A stretch of 51,559 nucleotides of DNA from Pseudomonadota bacterium. Lineage in GTDB: Bacteria; Pseudomonadota; Gammaproteobacteria; Xanthomonadales; Xanthomonadaceae. The position numbers and the translations under genes are program-made. The stretch covers positions 1 to 51,559 of the forward strand of contig CAUJJG010000079.1 of NCBI GenBank assembly GCA_963205445.1, given 5' to 3'. Of the stretch, positions 1 to 9,112 are shown piece after piece (position 1 is the stretch's first letter; every line of letters starts with the position of its first letter). A model generated the notes under the pieces. It saw nothing but the letters and a program-made list of their open reading frames with translations, was not told the DNA's origin and searched no databases.

Positions 1-514
1 CGGCACCGTGGTGACCGGCCGCATCGAGCGCGGCGTGATCAAGGTGGGCGAGGAAATCGAAATCGTCGGCATCCGTCCGACCCAGAAGACCACCGTCACC
101 GGCGTGGAAATGTTCCGCAAGCTGCTGGACCAGGGTCAGGCAGGCGACAACGCCGGTCTGCTGCTGCGCGGCACCAAGCGTGACGACGTCGAGCGCGGCC
201 AGGTGCTGTGCAAGCCGGGTTCGATCACCCCGCACACCGAGTTCGAAGCCGAAGTCTACGTGCTGAGCAAGGACGAAGGCGGCCGTCACACCCCGTTCTT
301 CAAGGGCTACCGTCCGCAGTTCTACTTCCGTACCACCGACATCACCGGTGCGGTGCAGCTGCCGGAAGGCGTGGAAATGGTGATGCCGGGCGACAACGTG
401 AAGATGACTGTCGCCCTGATCAACCCGGTGGCGATGGACGAAGGTCTGCGCTTCGCGATCCGCGAAGGCGGCCGTACCGTCGGCGCCGGCGTGGTGGCGA
501 AGATCCTGAAGTAA
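1..514 (+). CDS. tuf: Elongation factor Tu, 3' part (truncated by window edge)
   Basis: Only the C-terminal 170 or so codons are present; the reading frame is already open at base 2. The segment covers beta-barrel domains 2 and 3 of EF-Tu, recognisable from [15 protein letters not shown] near the start, [14 protein letters not shown], and the [10 protein letters not shown] stretch, ending in [12 protein letters not shown]-Tu carries aminoacyl-tRNA to the ribosomal A site as a GTP complex. The GTPase domain lies outside the window. It precedes rpsJ, as expected for the junction of the str and S10 operons. Identity is certain; whether the upstream part is intact cannot be seen. Confidence 0.97.
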   Translation, partial: GTVVTGRIERGVIKVGEEIEIVGIRPTQKTTVTGVEMFRKLLDQGQAGDNAGLLLRGTKRDDVERGQVLCKPGSITPHTEFEAEVYVLSKDEGGRHTPFFKGYRPQFYFRTTDITGAVQLPEGVEMVMPGDNVKMTVALINPVAMDEGLRFAIREGGRTVGAGVVAKILK

Positions 515-519
515 TGAAA

Positions 520-552
520 GTGGGTCCGGGGCTTGCAAAGCCCCGGACCCAC
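520..552 (+). terminator. Strong hairpin after tuf
   Basis: A perfect 15-bp stem (arms 520-534 and 538-552) closes a 3-nt loop, starting 6 bases after the tuf stop codon. Its position and stability suit an intrinsic terminator or 3'-end-stabilising hairpin of the tuf transcript. There is no clear U-tract after it; the downstream bases are ccgttagaat. It may therefore be a partial terminator. Confidence 0.6.
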
Positions 553-562
553 CCGTTAGAAT
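533..562 (+). promoter_or_regulatory. Candidate promoter for the S10 genes, overlapping the tuf hairpin
   Basis: TTGCAA (533-538) and TAGAAT (557-562) are separated by 18 bp, giving 4/6 and 5/6 matches to the sigma-70 boxes. The -35 lies in the loop and right arm of the tuf hairpin. Transcription from here would give an rpsJ leader of roughly 270 nt. No experimental support; high-GC promoters are hard to call by eye. Confidence 0.35.
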
Positions 563-839
563 GCTTGACCCTCGCGCAATGTGAGTTGCCGTAGGGTTGC
601 GAAATGAAGTACAGGAAGTGCTTCGTGTTCGCCAGACAGGGAGATGTCGCGTGGCAAGGCCTCGTCCGTTCCGGAATTGTCCGGAGCATATCGGCGGGGC
701 CTTTCGGCGCGTTCATCCAATCTGTTTGGTGGATGTGCAGGAAGCAGCAAGTTTCATGGTGTATTTCGTTGTATTCACGGGGCGTGGCGCACTTATGCCG
801 TCATGCCTGTCGCTCTTTAGAACATGAGGCATTCCTCCC
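563..839 (+). other. S10 leader region without a gene
   Basis: The tuf-rpsJ gap is 325 bases in all. Past the hairpin and promoter candidate I see no gene. Short open frames here have no family resemblance. A small hairpin, TCCGGA-attg-TCCGGA, sits at 670-685. In E. coli the S10 leader binds L4 to control attenuation. I could not recognise that structure here, so any such role is only a possibility. Confidence 0.4.
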
Positions 840-1151
<312 letters not shown>

Positions 1152-1162
1152 GGAGACCGAAG

Positions 1163-1819
1163 ATGAGCGCGAAGAAGTATTCGCTCGGCATCGTCGGTCG
1201 CAAGGCCGGTATGAGCCGTATGTTCACCGAGGATGGGAAGTCCATCCCCGTGACTTTGATCGAGGCGACGCCGAACCGCATCACCCAGATCAAGACTGTG
1301 GAAACCGACGGCTACTCCGCCGTGCAGGTGACCGCGGGCGTCAAGCGCGCCAGCTTGCTCAGCAAGCCGGCTACCGGTCACCTGGCCAAGGCCAAGGTGG
1401 AAGCGGGTCGCGGCCTGTGGGAGCTGCGCGTCGAGGCCGACCAGATCGGTGGCTTCGAAGTGGGTGGCGAGATCAAGGCCGACATCTTCAGTGAAGGCCA
1501 GATCGTCGACGTCCAGGGCGTGACCAAGGGCAAGGGCTTCCAGGGCACGATCAAGCGCTGGAACTTCAAGATGGGTGATGCCACCCACGGTAACTCGCTG
1601 TCGCACCGCTCGCCGGGTTCGATCGGCCAGCGTCAGACCCCGGGTCGCGTGTTTCCGGGCAAGAAGATGGCGGGCCACATGGGTCATGTCACCCAGACCA
1701 CGCAGAATCTGCAGGTCGTGAAGGTTGACGCCGAGCGTGGCCTGATCGCCGTGCGTGGCGCGGTCCCGGGTGCGCCGGGTGGCGACGTGATCGTGCGCCC
1801 GACGAGCAAGGGAGTCTGA
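1163..1819 (+). CDS. rplC: 50S ribosomal protein L3
   Basis: 218 residues. The C-terminal half has the diagnostic stretch from [21 protein letters not shown] around residues 150-170. That segment includes the glutamine that PrmB methylates in other Proteobacteria. L3 nucleates 50S assembly and reaches toward the peptidyl transferase centre. A GGAG motif just ahead of the ATG serves as ribosome binding site. Only 3 nt separate its stop from rplD, which suggests translational coupling. Confidence 0.98.
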   Translation: MSAKKYSLGIVGRKAGMSRMFTEDGKSIPVTLIEATPNRITQIKTVETDGYSAVQVTAGVKRASLLSKPATGHLAKAKVEAGRGLWELRVEADQIGGFEVGGEIKADIFSEGQIVDVQGVTKGKGFQGTIKRWNFKMGDATHGNSLSHRSPGSIGQRQTPGRVFPGKKMAGHMGHVTQTTQNLQVVKVDAERGLIAVRGAVPGAPGGDVIVRPTSKGV

Positions 1820-1822
1820 TTC

Positions 1823-2428
1823 ATGGAACTCAATATCAATGGCAGCGCCAGCAAGCTGGCAGTGTCTGAGGCGGTGTTTGATCGCGCTTTCAGCGAAGAC
1901 CTGATTCATCAGGTGGTTGTGGCCTACCGCAATGCCGGTCGTGCCGGTACCAAGGCGCAGAAGACCCGTTCGGAAGTCAATGGCACCACCAAGAAGTCGA
2001 AGAAGCAGAAGGGTGGCGGTGCGCGTCACGGTGCCCTGACCGCGCCGATCTTCGTCGGCGGTGGCGTCACCTTCGCGGCCAAGCCCCGCAGCTTCGCGCA
2101 GAAGGTCAATCGCAAGATGTATCGCGCGGCGATCGCATCGATCCTGTCTGAGCTGAATCGTCAGGGCCGGATCACCGTGGTTGAGTCGTTCGACGTCGAA
2201 GCTCCCAAGACCCGCGGTCTGGTGGCGAAGTTGGCTGAGCTGAAGGCCGGCAAGCGCCCGCTGATCGTCACCGAGGATGCCAACGACAACCTGTACCTGT
2301 CGGCTCGCAATCTGCCTTACGTGCAGGTGCGTGACGTGCAGGGCCTGGATCCGGTTGCGCTGGTCGGTGCCGACACCGTGCTGGTGACCGCCGAAGCGGT
2401 GAAGAAGATCGAGGAGTGGCTGGCATGA
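1823..2428 (+). CDS. rplD: 50S ribosomal protein L4
   Basis: 201 residues, the family norm. It begins [10 protein letters not shown] and contains HQVVVAY, a long basic loop ([14 protein letters not shown], around residues 53-66) that lines the exit tunnel, and [10 protein letters not shown]. In E. coli L4 also represses its own operon; conservation of that role here is not shown by the sequence. The stop overlaps the rplW start in an ATGA. Confidence 0.98.
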   Translation: MELNINGSASKLAVSEAVFDRAFSEDLIHQVVVAYRNAGRAGTKAQKTRSEVNGTTKKSKKQKGGGARHGALTAPIFVGGGVTFAAKPRSFAQKVNRKMYRAAIASILSELNRQGRITVVESFDVEAPKTRGLVAKLAELKAGKRPLIVTEDANDNLYLSARNLPYVQVRDVQGLDPVALVGADTVLVTAEAVKKIEEWLA

Positions 2429-2724
2429 GCGCCGCAAACCTGTATGAAGTGATCCGTGCGCCGCGCGTCTCCGAAAAGACCGCGCGACTGCAGGAAGTCT
2501 CCAACCAATACGTCTTCGAAATCGCGAAGACTGCCACCAAGGCCGATGTGAAGGCTGCGGTTGAGCAGATCTTCAGCGTCAAGGTCGAAGCGGTGAACGT
2601 GGTGAACGTGAAGGGCAAGTCCAAGACCTTCAAGTTTCGTCAGGGTCGCCGCGGTGACTGGCGCAAGGCGTACGTCACCCTGGCCGAGGGCCAGGCGATT
2701 GACGTGATGATGGCCTCGGCCTGA
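2425..2724 (+). CDS. rplW: 50S ribosomal protein L23
   Basis: 99 residues. Contains [13 protein letters not shown] near the N-terminus and [16 protein letters not shown] at the end, typical of L23, the exit-tunnel protein that docks trigger factor and SRP. I chose the ATG at 2425 because GAGGAG (2411-2416) sits 8 nt upstream and the start overlaps the rplD stop by 4 nt. A GTG at 2416 is in frame but lies on the Shine-Dalgarno. Confidence 0.97.
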   Translation: MSAANLYEVIRAPRVSEKTARLQEVSNQYVFEIAKTATKADVKAAVEQIFSVKVEAVNVVNVKGKSKTFKFRQGRRGDWRKAYVTLAEGQAIDVMMASA

Positions 2725-2735
2725 GGAACCCGTCC

Positions 2736-3563
2736 ATGGCATTGATGACATTCAAGCCCACTTCTGCTGGCCGCCGCTCGGCGGTTCGCGTGAAGACCCC
2801 GGACCTGCACAAGGGTGCGCCGTACGCGGCGCTGGTCGAAAAGCAGGGCAAGACTGGTGGCCGCAACCACCATGGCCGCATCACCACCCGTCACATCGGT
2901 GGTGGTCACAAGCAGCATTACCGTATCATCGACTTCAAGCGTGACAAGGAAGGCATTCCGGCGCGCGTGGAGCGGATCGAATACGATCCGAATCGCACGG
3001 CGCATATCGCGCTGCTGTGCTATGTCGATGGCGAGCGTCGCTACATCATCGCCCCGAAGGGGTTGAAGTCCGGTGATCAAGTGATTGCTGGCAGCGATGC
3101 ACCGATCAAGGCGGGCAACACCCTGCCGCTGCGCAACATCCCGGTGGGTTCGACCATTCACTGCATCGAAATGAAGCCCGGCAAGGGCGCTCAGATCGCT
3201 CGCGCCGCTGGTGCTGGCGTGCAGCTGGTGGCTCGCGAAGGCGTTTACGCCACCCTGCGTTTGCGCTCCGGCGAAATGCGCAAGGTGCCGTCCGAATGCC
3301 GTGCCACCATTGGTGAAGTCAGCAATGACGAGCACGGTCTGGAGAAGCTCGGCAAGGCCGGTGCGGCCCGTTGGCGTGGCGTCAAGCCGACCGTCCGCGG
3401 TGCCGCCATGAACCCGGTCGATCACCCGCACGGTGGTGGTGAGGCCAAGGCTGGCCAGGGCAACCCGCATCCGGTCACCCCCTGGGGCGTGCCGACCAAG
3501 GGTTACAAGACCCGCAAGAACAAGCGCACCCAGCAGTTCATCGTGCGCGATCGCAGGAGCTAA
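2736..3563 (+). CDS. rplB: 50S ribosomal protein L2
   Basis: 275 residues. Shows the L2 hallmarks: [13 protein letters not shown] at the N-terminus, [17 protein letters not shown], and the C-terminal VDHPHGGGE segment. The last holds the conserved histidine near the peptidyl transferase centre. L2 is essential for subunit association and bridges 23S rRNA domains. The gene is followed 6 nt later by rpsS, in the universal order L23-L2-S19. Confidence 0.98.
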   Translation: MALMTFKPTSAGRRSAVRVKTPDLHKGAPYAALVEKQGKTGGRNHHGRITTRHIGGGHKQHYRIIDFKRDKEGIPARVERIEYDPNRTAHIALLCYVDGERRYIIAPKGLKSGDQVIAGSDAPIKAGNTLPLRNIPVGSTIHCIEMKPGKGAQIARAAGAGVQLVAREGVYATLRLRSGEMRKVPSECRATIGEVSNDEHGLEKLGKAGAARWRGVKPTVRGAAMNPVDHPHGGGEAKAGQGNPHPVTPWGVPTKGYKTRKNKRTQQFIVRDRRS

Positions 3564-3569
3564 TCGGCA

Positions 3570-3839
3570 ATGGCACGTTCTCTCAAGAAAGGCCCGTTCA
3601 TCGACCACCACCTGCAGAAGAAGGTGGAGGCCGCGGGCAGCAGCAAGAAGCCGATCAAGACCTGGTCGCGCCGTTCCACCATCCTGCCGGAAATGATCGG
3701 GTTCACCATTGCCGTCCACAACGGCAAGAACCACGTCCCGGTGCTGGTCAACGAAAACATGGTTGGCCACAAGCTTGGCGAATTCGCCGTGACCCGGACG
3801 TTCAAGGGTCATGGTGGCGACAAGAAGAGTGGGAAGTAA
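3570..3839 (+). CDS. rpsS: 30S ribosomal protein S19
   Basis: 89 residues, beginning [15 protein letters not shown], with the family motif [15 protein letters not shown] and the closing segment [15 protein letters not shown]19 lies in the 30S head beside S13 and contacts the A-site tRNA region. It ends in a short basic, glycine-rich tail. The stop codon is followed directly by the AAGGAG used by rplV. Confidence 0.98.
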   Translation: MARSLKKGPFIDHHLQKKVEAAGSSKKPIKTWSRRSTILPEMIGFTIAVHNGKNHVPVLVNENMVGHKLGEFAVTRTFKGHGGDKKSGK

Positions 3840-3849
3840 GGAGATGACC

Positions 3850-4185
3850 ATGGAAGCGAAGGCAATCCTGCGCACCGCGCGCATCTCCCCGCAGAAGGCT
3901 CGACTGGTCGCTGATCAGGTTCGCGGCCTGCCCGTGGCCCGCGCTCTCGACCTGCTGAAGTTCTCGGACAAGAAAGCGGCCGGCATGATCTACAAGGTCG
4001 TGTACTCGGCGGCTTCCAATGCCGAGAACAACAACGGCGCCGATGCGGACGCACTGAAGGTCAAGACCATCATGGTCGATGAAGGTCCCGCGTTGAAGCG
4101 CTTCATGGCGCGAGCAAAGGGCCGTGGCACGCGCATCGTGAAGCGCACCAGCCACATCACCGTGGTCGTGGGCGAGGGCAAGTAA
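3850..4185 (+). CDS. rplV: 50S ribosomal protein L22
   Basis: 111 residues. Has the L22 core [16 protein letters not shown] and the C-terminal hairpin [20 protein letters not shown] that extends into the exit tunnel, where macrolide-resistance changes occur in other bacteria. Two in-frame ATGs compete, at 3844 and 3850. The AAGGAG at 3838-3843 abuts the first but is 6 nt from the second. Starting at 3850 also gives the E. coli-like N-terminus MEAKA, so I prefer it. Confidence 0.96.
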   Translation: MEAKAILRTARISPQKARLVADQVRGLPVARALDLLKFSDKKAAGMIYKVVYSAASNAENNNGADADALKVKTIMVDEGPALKRFMARAKGRGTRIVKRTSHITVVVGEGK

Positions 4186-4187
4186 TC

Positions 4188-4937
4188 ATGGGTCATAAAG
4201 TCAATCCGATCGGCATCCGCCTGGGCATCGCCAAGGACTGGAACTCCAAGTGGTACGCCGGCAAGAAGCAGTTCGCCGATTTCCTGGCGGGCGACCTCAA
4301 GGTTCGCGACATGCTGCGCAAGAAGCTGGCGCAGGCGGGCATCAGCAAGATCCTGATCGAGCGGCCGGCCAACAATGCGCGCGTCACGATTCACACCGCC
4401 CGTCCGGGCGTGGTGATCGGCAAGCGTGGCGAGGACATCGAGAAGCTGCGCAAGGACGTGTCTGACGTGCTCGGCGTGCCGGCGCACATCAATGTCACCG
4501 AAGTCCGCAAGCCGGAACTCGATGCGCAGCTGGTGGCCGAGTCCATCGCCCAGCAGCTGGAGCGTCGCATCATGTTCCGCCGCGCCATGAAGCGCGCGGT
4601 GGGCAACGCGATGCGTCTGGGGGCACTGGGCATCAAGGTCAACGTGGCTGGCCGCTTGAACGGTGCGGAAATCGCCCGTTCCGAGTGGTACCGCGAAGGT
4701 CGCGTGCCGTTGCATACCCTGCGTGCGGACATCGATTACGGCTTCGCGGAAGCGAAGACCACCTACGGCATCATCGGCATCAAGGTGTGGGTCTACAAGG
4801 GCGAAATCTTCGATTTCACCCAGATCGGTCAGGAAAAGCAGGACGATACCCCGGCGCCGCGTGGCGACCGTGAGCGTCCGCGCGGTCCGCGCCGTGATCG
4901 TGGCGACCGCGCCGACCGTGGCGAAGCGAGGGAATAA
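4188..4937 (+). CDS. rpsC: 30S ribosomal protein S3
   Basis: 249 residues, slightly longer than E. coli S3 (233). It begins [18 protein letters not shown] and contains the KH-domain GxxG segment [16 protein letters not shown] around residues 70-85. Later it has [20 protein letters not shown] and the [19 protein letters not shown] region. S3 forms part of the mRNA entry tunnel and its helicase. The last 31 residues are an RGD/RPRG-rich basic tail that accounts for the extra length. Confidence 0.97.
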   Translation: MGHKVNPIGIRLGIAKDWNSKWYAGKKQFADFLAGDLKVRDMLRKKLAQAGISKILIERPANNARVTIHTARPGVVIGKRGEDIEKLRKDVSDVLGVPAHINVTEVRKPELDAQLVAESIAQQLERRIMFRRAMKRAVGNAMRLGALGIKVNVAGRLNGAEIARSEWYREGRVPLHTLRADIDYGFAEAKTTYGIIGIKVWVYKGEIFDFTQIGQEKQDDTPAPRGDRERPRGPRRDRGDRADRGEARE

Positions 4938-4940
4938 ACC

Positions 4941-5354
4941 ATGTTGCAACCCAAGCGAACCAAATACCGCAAGGTCCACAAGGGCCGCAATGACGGGCTG
5001 AGCTGGAGCGGAAACGCGGTCAGCTTCGGCGAGTTCGGTCTGAAGGCAACCGCCCACGGCCAGCTCACCGCCCGTCAGATCGAGGCCGCGCGCCGTTCCA
5101 TCAGTCGTTACGTCAAGCGTGGCGGCAAGATGTGGATCCGCGTGTTCCCGGACAAGCCGATCACCAAGAAGCCGATCGAAGTCCGCATGGGCTCCGGTAA
5201 GGGCAACGTGGAGTACTGGGTCGCCCTGATCCAGCCAGGCCGCATGATCTACGAGATCGAGGGCGTGAGCGAAGAGGTGGCGCGTGAAGCGTTCCGCCTG
5301 GCCGCTGCCAAGCTTTCGGTCACCACCCAATTCGTGACCCGGACGGTGCGCTGA
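4941..5354 (+). CDS. rplP: 50S ribosomal protein L16
   Basis: 137 residues. Begins [17 protein letters not shown] and contains the conserved [21 protein letters not shown] segment and [15 protein letters not shown]16 organises the A-site region of the large subunit and carries the arginine hydroxylated by YcfD in E. coli (in the MGSGKG neighbourhood). The stop shares one base with the rpmC start (TGATG), so the two are probably translationally coupled. Confidence 0.98.
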   Translation: MLQPKRTKYRKVHKGRNDGLSWSGNAVSFGEFGLKATAHGQLTARQIEAARRSISRYVKRGGKMWIRVFPDKPITKKPIEVRMGSGKGNVEYWVALIQPGRMIYEIEGVSEEVAREAFRLAAAKLSVTTQFVTRTVR

Positions 5355-5560
5355 TGGAACTCAAGCAACTGCGTCAGAAGTCGGCGGACGAGCTGAAGAC
5401 TCACCTGGTTGAACTGCAGAAGGAGCGCTTTGCGCTTCGCATGCAGAAAGCCACCGGCCAGCTGCCTCCGTCCAAGACCAACGAGCCCCGCCGCGTGCGC
5501 CGCGAAATCGCTCGCGTCAACACGCTGCTCGGTGCGCTGCAAAGCAGCGCGGCGAAGTAA
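5354..5560 (+). CDS. rpmC: 50S ribosomal protein L29
   Basis: 68 residues, two helices, beginning [18 protein letters not shown], with [13 protein letters not shown] and [15 protein letters not shown]29 sits next to the exit tunnel beside L23. The start overlaps the rplP stop by one base. Size and order (L16-L29-S17) are canonical. Confidence 0.97.
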   Translation: MELKQLRQKSADELKTHLVELQKERFALRMQKATGQLPPSKTNEPRRVRREIARVNTLLGALQSSAAK

Positions 5561-5572
5561 GGAACGGCAGAC

Positions 5573-5836
5573 ATGACAGAACAGACCAAGAAGCTGCACA
5601 CGGTTGAAGGCCGCGTTGTCAGCAACAAGATGGACAAGACCGTGACGGTGCTCGTTGAGCGCCAGGTCAAGCACGCGCTGTACGGCAAGTACATCCGCCG
5701 CTCGACCAAGCTGCACGCACACGATGCCGACAACGCCTGCAATGAAGGTGATGTCGTCCGCGTGGCGGAATGCGCGCCGATGTCCAAGACCAAGAACTGG
5801 CGGGTGGTGGAAATCCTCACCCGTGCCGCCGAGTAA
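5573..5836 (+). CDS. rpsQ: 30S ribosomal protein S17
   Basis: 87 residues. An OB-fold protein with the motif [27 protein letters not shown] split around residues 13-39. The basic loop [13 protein letters not shown] and [21 protein letters not shown] follow. S17 is a primary 16S rRNA binder in the 30S body. It is the last gene of the S10 group; rplN follows after 15 nt, so S10 and spc genes may be read through. Confidence 0.97.
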   Translation: MTEQTKKLHTVEGRVVSNKMDKTVTVLVERQVKHALYGKYIRRSTKLHAHDADNACNEGDVVRVAECAPMSKTKNWRVVEILTRAAE

Positions 5837-5851
5837 GCAGGAGAGACAGCC

Positions 5852-6220
5852 ATGATCCAGATGCAGAGCTTTCTCGATGTTGCCGACAACTCGGGTGCCA
5901 AGGAATTGATGTGCATCAAGGTGCTGGGCGGCTCTAAGCGCCGTTATGCCGGCATTGGCGACATCATCAAGGTGTCGGTGAAGGAAGCGATTCCGCGCGG
6001 CAAGGTCAAGAAGGGCGACGTCTATGACGCCGTCGTGGTGCGCACCCGCAAGGGCGTGCGCCGTGCCGACGGCTCGCTGATCCGTTTCGACGGCAATGCC
6101 GCCGTTCTTCTGAACAACAAGCAAGAGCCGATCGGTACGCGCATCTTCGGGCCTGTGACCCGCGAGTTGCGTACCGAGAAGTTCATGAAGATCGTTTCGC
6201 TCGCGCCTGAAGTGCTCTGA
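5852..6220 (+). CDS. rplN: 50S ribosomal protein L14
   Basis: 122 residues, beginning [21 protein letters not shown], with the L14 signature [21 protein letters not shown] and the end [13 protein letters not shown]14 lies at the subunit interface and binds the silencing factor RsfS. A GGAGAG precedes the ATG. First gene of the classical spc group; no separate promoter is evident in the 15-nt gap. Confidence 0.98.
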   Translation: MIQMQSFLDVADNSGAKELMCIKVLGGSKRRYAGIGDIIKVSVKEAIPRGKVKKGDVYDAVVVRTRKGVRRADGSLIRFDGNAAVLLNNKQEPIGTRIFGPVTRELRTEKFMKIVSLAPEVL

Positions 6221-6236
6221 GCGGAGGAAGGAAACC

Positions 6237-6551
6237 ATGAACCGAATCCGCAAGGGTGACCAGGTGGTCGTGACCACCGGCAACAAGAAGATCAAGGGCC
6301 AGATTGGCGAAGTGCTGCGCGTTGATGGTGAACGCGTGTTCGTTTCCAACCTGAACCTCGTCAAGCGCCACACCAAGCCCAACCCGCAGGCCGGTCAGGC
6401 CGGTGGTGTGGTTGAGCGCGAGGCGTCGATCCACATTTCCAACGTGATGCTCCTGAACCCGGCGACGGGCAAGGGTGAGCGCGTTGCCACCAAGGTGTTG
6501 GAGAATGGAAAGCGCATCCGCGTATTCCGCTCCAGCGGTGAGGCCATCTGA
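6237..6551 (+). CDS. rplX: 50S ribosomal protein L24
   Basis: 104 residues with the KOW motif near the N-terminus ([20 protein letters not shown], residues 4-23) and [15 protein letters not shown]24 is an assembly initiator of the 50S subunit at the exit tunnel rim. GGAGGAAGG just upstream of the ATG is a strong ribosome binding site. The stop is one base before the rplE start. Confidence 0.97.
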   Translation: MNRIRKGDQVVVTTGNKKIKGQIGEVLRVDGERVFVSNLNLVKRHTKPNPQAGQAGGVVEREASIHISNVMLLNPATGKGERVATKVLENGKRIRVFRSSGEAI

Positions 6552-6552
6552 C

Positions 6553-7095
6553 ATGACCACCCGACTCGAAAAGTTTTACAAGGAAGAAGTGGTGCCGAAG
6601 CTGATGCAGCAGTTCGGCTACGCCAATCCGATGCAGGTTCCCAAGCTCGTCAAGATCACCTTGAACATGGGCGTGGGCGAAGCCGCGACCAACAAGAAGG
6701 TGCTCGAAAACGCCGTCGCCGACATGACCAAGATCTCCGGCCAGAAGCCGGTGGTCACCAAGTCGCGCGTATCGGTGGCTTCGTTCAAGATCCGTGATGG
6801 TTGGCCGATCGGCTGCAAGGTGACCTTGCGTCGTGCCCACATGTACGAGTTCCTGGACCGTCTGGTCAACATCTCGCTGCCGCGCGTGCGCGACTTCCGC
6901 GGGGTGTCCGGCCGTTCATTTGACGGCCGCGGCAACTACAACATGGGCGTGAAAGAGCAGATCATCTTCCCGGAGATCGACTTCGACGCCGTTGATGCGA
7001 TGCGCGGCATGGACATCGCCATCACCACCACCGCGAAGACCGATGCCGAGGCCAAGGCCCTGCTCGAGGCCTTCCGCTTCCCGTTCCGCAACTAA
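6553..7095 (+). CDS. rplE: 50S ribosomal protein L5
   Basis: 180 residues, close to E. coli (179). Contains [37 protein letters not shown] and the C-terminal [15 protein letters not shown]5 binds 5S rRNA with L18 and contacts P-site tRNA. The ATG at 6553, one base after the rplX stop, gives the family N-terminus MTTRLEKFY; the longer upstream open frame overlaps rplX. Confidence 0.97.
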   Translation: MTTRLEKFYKEEVVPKLMQQFGYANPMQVPKLVKITLNMGVGEAATNKKVLENAVADMTKISGQKPVVTKSRVSVASFKIRDGWPIGCKVTLRRAHMYEFLDRLVNISLPRVRDFRGVSGRSFDGRGNYNMGVKEQIIFPEIDFDAVDAMRGMDIAITTTAKTDAEAKALLEAFRFPFRN

Positions 7096-7106
7096 CAGGA
7101 CACGTC

Positions 7107-7412
7107 ATGGCCAAGACTTCCATGATCAACCGCGAAGCCAAGCGTGCCAAGCTGGCCAAGCAGTTTGCCGCCAAGCGCGAAGCCCTGAAGAAGGTCATTG
7201 CCAGCCAGGACGCCTCGTACGAGGACAAAATGGCGGCCGCGACCAAGCTGCAGAAGCTGCCGCGTGACTCCTCCCCGTCTCGCCAAACCACCCGTTGCGC
7301 CCTGACCGGTCGCCCTCGTGCGGTTTACAGCAAGTTCGGCCTGGGCCGCAACAAACTGCGTGAGCACACCATGCGCGGCGACGTGCCTGGTCTGCGCAAG
7401 GCAAGCTGGTAA
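7107..7412 (+). CDS. rpsN: 30S ribosomal protein S14 (zinc-free type)
   Basis: 101 residues, the long C-minus form. It has [20 protein letters not shown] at the start, then [20 protein letters not shown] and [13 protein letters not shown] at the end. It lacks the paired CXXC zinc motifs of the short form. S14 is in the 30S head. The gap to rpsH (166 nt) is much longer than in most spc operons. Confidence 0.97.
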   Translation: MAKTSMINREAKRAKLAKQFAAKREALKKVIASQDASYEDKMAAATKLQKLPRDSSPSRQTTRCALTGRPRAVYSKFGLGRNKLREHTMRGDVPGLRKASW

Positions 7413-7418
7413 AAAACC

Positions 7419-7427
7419 TGCTACACT
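7419..7427 (+). promoter_or_regulatory. Candidate extended -10 in the rpsN-rpsH spacer
   Basis: TG-C-TACACT (7419-7427), just past the rpsN stop, matches an extended -10 element, with no convincing -35. A stem-loop with 7-bp arms (7494-7500 and 7509-7515) follows before rpsH. The 166-nt spacer holds no open frame that looks like a gene. Confidence 0.3.
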
Positions 7428-7578
7428 GATCAGCTTCCTGCCGCGCAAGTGTCGGGAGGCGAGAACTGGCCCTGCAGCAATGTGGGGCTTTGTTCGCAAG
7501 AAGCGTCGCTTGCGACGTCCACAAACAGACAGATTTTCGCGAAAGCGGATATCGGTGCTACTCATCAGGTGAATCCAA

Positions 7579-7974
7579 ATGAGCATGACTGATCCCATCG
7601 CCGACATGCTGGTGCGCATCAAGAATGCCGCCGCTGTTGGCAAGCCGGCGGTAAAAATGCCCTCATCCAAGACGAAGGTCGCGATCGCTGGCGTCCTCAA
7701 GGAAGAGGGTTACATCGCTGATGCCCGCGTGACCCAGAACGGCGCCAAAGCCGAGCTTGAGATCGCGCTGAAGTATTTCGAAGGCAAGCCCGTGATCGAG
7801 ACCCTCAAGCGCGTTTCGCGCTCGGGTCTGCGTCAGTATCGTGGCAAGGCAGATCTCCCGAAGGTCCTCAATGGCCTCGGCGTTGCCATCATTTCCACCT
7901 CCAAGGGCATCATGACCGATACGCAGGCGCGCCAGCAGGGCGTCGGTGGCGAAGTCCTGTGCATCGTGGCTTAA
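7579..7974 (+). CDS. rpsH: 30S ribosomal protein S8
   Basis: 131 residues, beginning [17 protein letters not shown] as in E. coli. It has [21 protein letters not shown] and the C-terminal [26 protein letters not shown]8 is a primary 16S binder and, in E. coli, the autoregulator of the spc operon. Its preceding 166-nt untranslated spacer is unusual (see findings). Confidence 0.97.
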   Translation: MSMTDPIADMLVRIKNAAAVGKPAVKMPSSKTKVAIAGVLKEEGYIADARVTQNGAKAELEIALKYFEGKPVIETLKRVSRSGLRQYRGKADLPKVLNGLGVAIISTSKGIMTDTQARQQGVGGEVLCIVA

Positions 7975-7987
7975 GGGAGTCCAGACC

Positions 7988-8515
7988 ATGTCTCGAGTCG
8001 CCAAGAAGCCCGTCGCCCTGACCAAGGGTGTCGAAGTCAACGTCCAGCCGGATTCGATCAGCGTCAAGGGCCCGAAGGGTTCGCTGAGCATTGCCAAGCC
8101 GGCGGGTATTGAAGTCAAGATTGAAGACGGCAATGCGCAGCTGTCCTCCAGTGATGCATCGCTGGTGCCGTTGACCGGCACCCTGCGCGCCATCGTCGCC
8201 AACATGGTGCACGGTGTCTCCACTGGTTTCGAGCGCAAGCTGGAGCTGGTTGGCGTGGGTTACCGTGCCGCCATGCAGGGCAAGGATCTGAGCCTGTCGC
8301 TCGGCTTCTCGCATCCGGTGGTCTTTGTTGCCCCGGAAGGCATCACCATCAGCACCCCGACCCAGACCGAAATTCTGGTTGCTGGCGCCGACAAGCAGAT
8401 GGTGGGTGAAGTTGCTGCCAAGATTCGCGGTTACCGTCCGCCTGAACCCTACAAGGGCAAGGGTGTGAAGTATTCCGACGAAACCATCATCCGCAAGGAA
8501 GCCAAGAAGGCCTAA
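7988..8515 (+). CDS. rplF: 50S ribosomal protein L6
   Basis: 175 residues in two repeated alpha/beta domains. Begins [15 protein letters not shown] and carries the L6 motif near the end, [22 protein letters not shown]6 lies near the sarcin-ricin loop. The ATG at 7988 follows the rpsH stop by 13 nt; the longer open frame into rpsH has no family support. Confidence 0.97.
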   Translation: MSRVAKKPVALTKGVEVNVQPDSISVKGPKGSLSIAKPAGIEVKIEDGNAQLSSSDASLVPLTGTLRAIVANMVHGVSTGFERKLELVGVGYRAAMQGKDLSLSLGFSHPVVFVAPEGITISTPTQTEILVAGADKQMVGEVAAKIRGYRPPEPYKGKGVKYSDETIIRKEAKKA

Positions 8516-8525
8516 GCGCACTCTC

Positions 8526-8557
8526 GCAACATGCGCGCCTGCGTGTGCGGATGTTGC
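8526..8557 (+). other. Hairpin between rplF and rplR
   Basis: GCAACAT (8526-8532) and ATGTTGC (8551-8557) form a 7-bp stem around an 18-nt GC-rich loop within the 80-nt rplF-rplR spacer. No U-tract follows. A processing or regulatory role is only a guess. Confidence 0.3.
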
Positions 8558-8595
8558 AAGGGTAGCCCGACCTTCAGCTTTCGGAGAAGAGAACC

Positions 8596-8949
8596 ATGGA
8601 AAAGAAGATTGCCCGCCTGCGTCGTGCCAAGTCCACGCGCTCGCATATCCGCGAACTCGGCGTGCCGCGCCTGTCGGTGCTGCGCACCGGCCAGCATCTG
8701 TATGCTCAGTTGTTCACCGCCGACGGTGCCAAGGTGTTGGCTTCGGCTGCAACTGTCGAGGCGGACCTGATGTCCGGCTTGAAGAACGGCAAGAACAAGG
8801 AAGCGGCCGCCAAGGTAGGTCAGGTCATCGCCGAGCGCGCGAAAGCGGCTGGGATCGAGCGCGTTGCGTTCGATCGCTCCGGTTATCGCTATCACGGGCG
8901 TGTCCAGGTTTTGGCCGACGCCGCCCGCGAAGCCGGTCTGCAGTTCTGA
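8596..8949 (+). CDS. rplR: 50S ribosomal protein L18
   Basis: 117 residues, identical in length to E. coli L18. Basic N-terminus [21 protein letters not shown], then the C-terminal signature [21 protein letters not shown]. With L5 and L25 it binds 5S rRNA. A GGAGAAGAG precedes the start. It is followed by an unusual 163-nt spacer holding a very stable hairpin. Confidence 0.97.
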   Translation: MEKKIARLRRAKSTRSHIRELGVPRLSVLRTGQHLYAQLFTADGAKVLASAATVEADLMSGLKNGKNKEAAAKVGQVIAERAKAAGIERVAFDRSGYRYHGRVQVLADAAREAGLQF

Positions 8950-8955
8950 GTCTTG

Positions 8956-8983
8956 AAGGCATGGGGCTTCGGCCCCATGCCTT
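8956..8983 (+). terminator. Terminator-like UUCG hairpin inside the spc operon
   Basis: Perfect 12-bp stem (8956-8967 with 8972-8983) closed by a C(UUCG)G tetraloop, 6 bases after the rplR stop. The following bases gctttcgt are only weakly U-rich. It lies between essential co-directional genes, so it cannot be a complete terminator unless a promoter follows. Two weaker stem-loops come next: 8998-9004 with 9010-9016, and 9072-9076 with 9080-9084. Confidence 0.5.
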
Positions 8984-9112
8984 GCTTTCGTAGCTTGCCG
9001 ATGCAAGGTGCATCGGGCATTGCGCTCGGTTTCGGACGCGATGAAACACCTGCTTCAATCCACAACCATAAGCGGCAAAGCCGCAAATTCCCTCAATCAT
9101 CGAGATTTCGAA

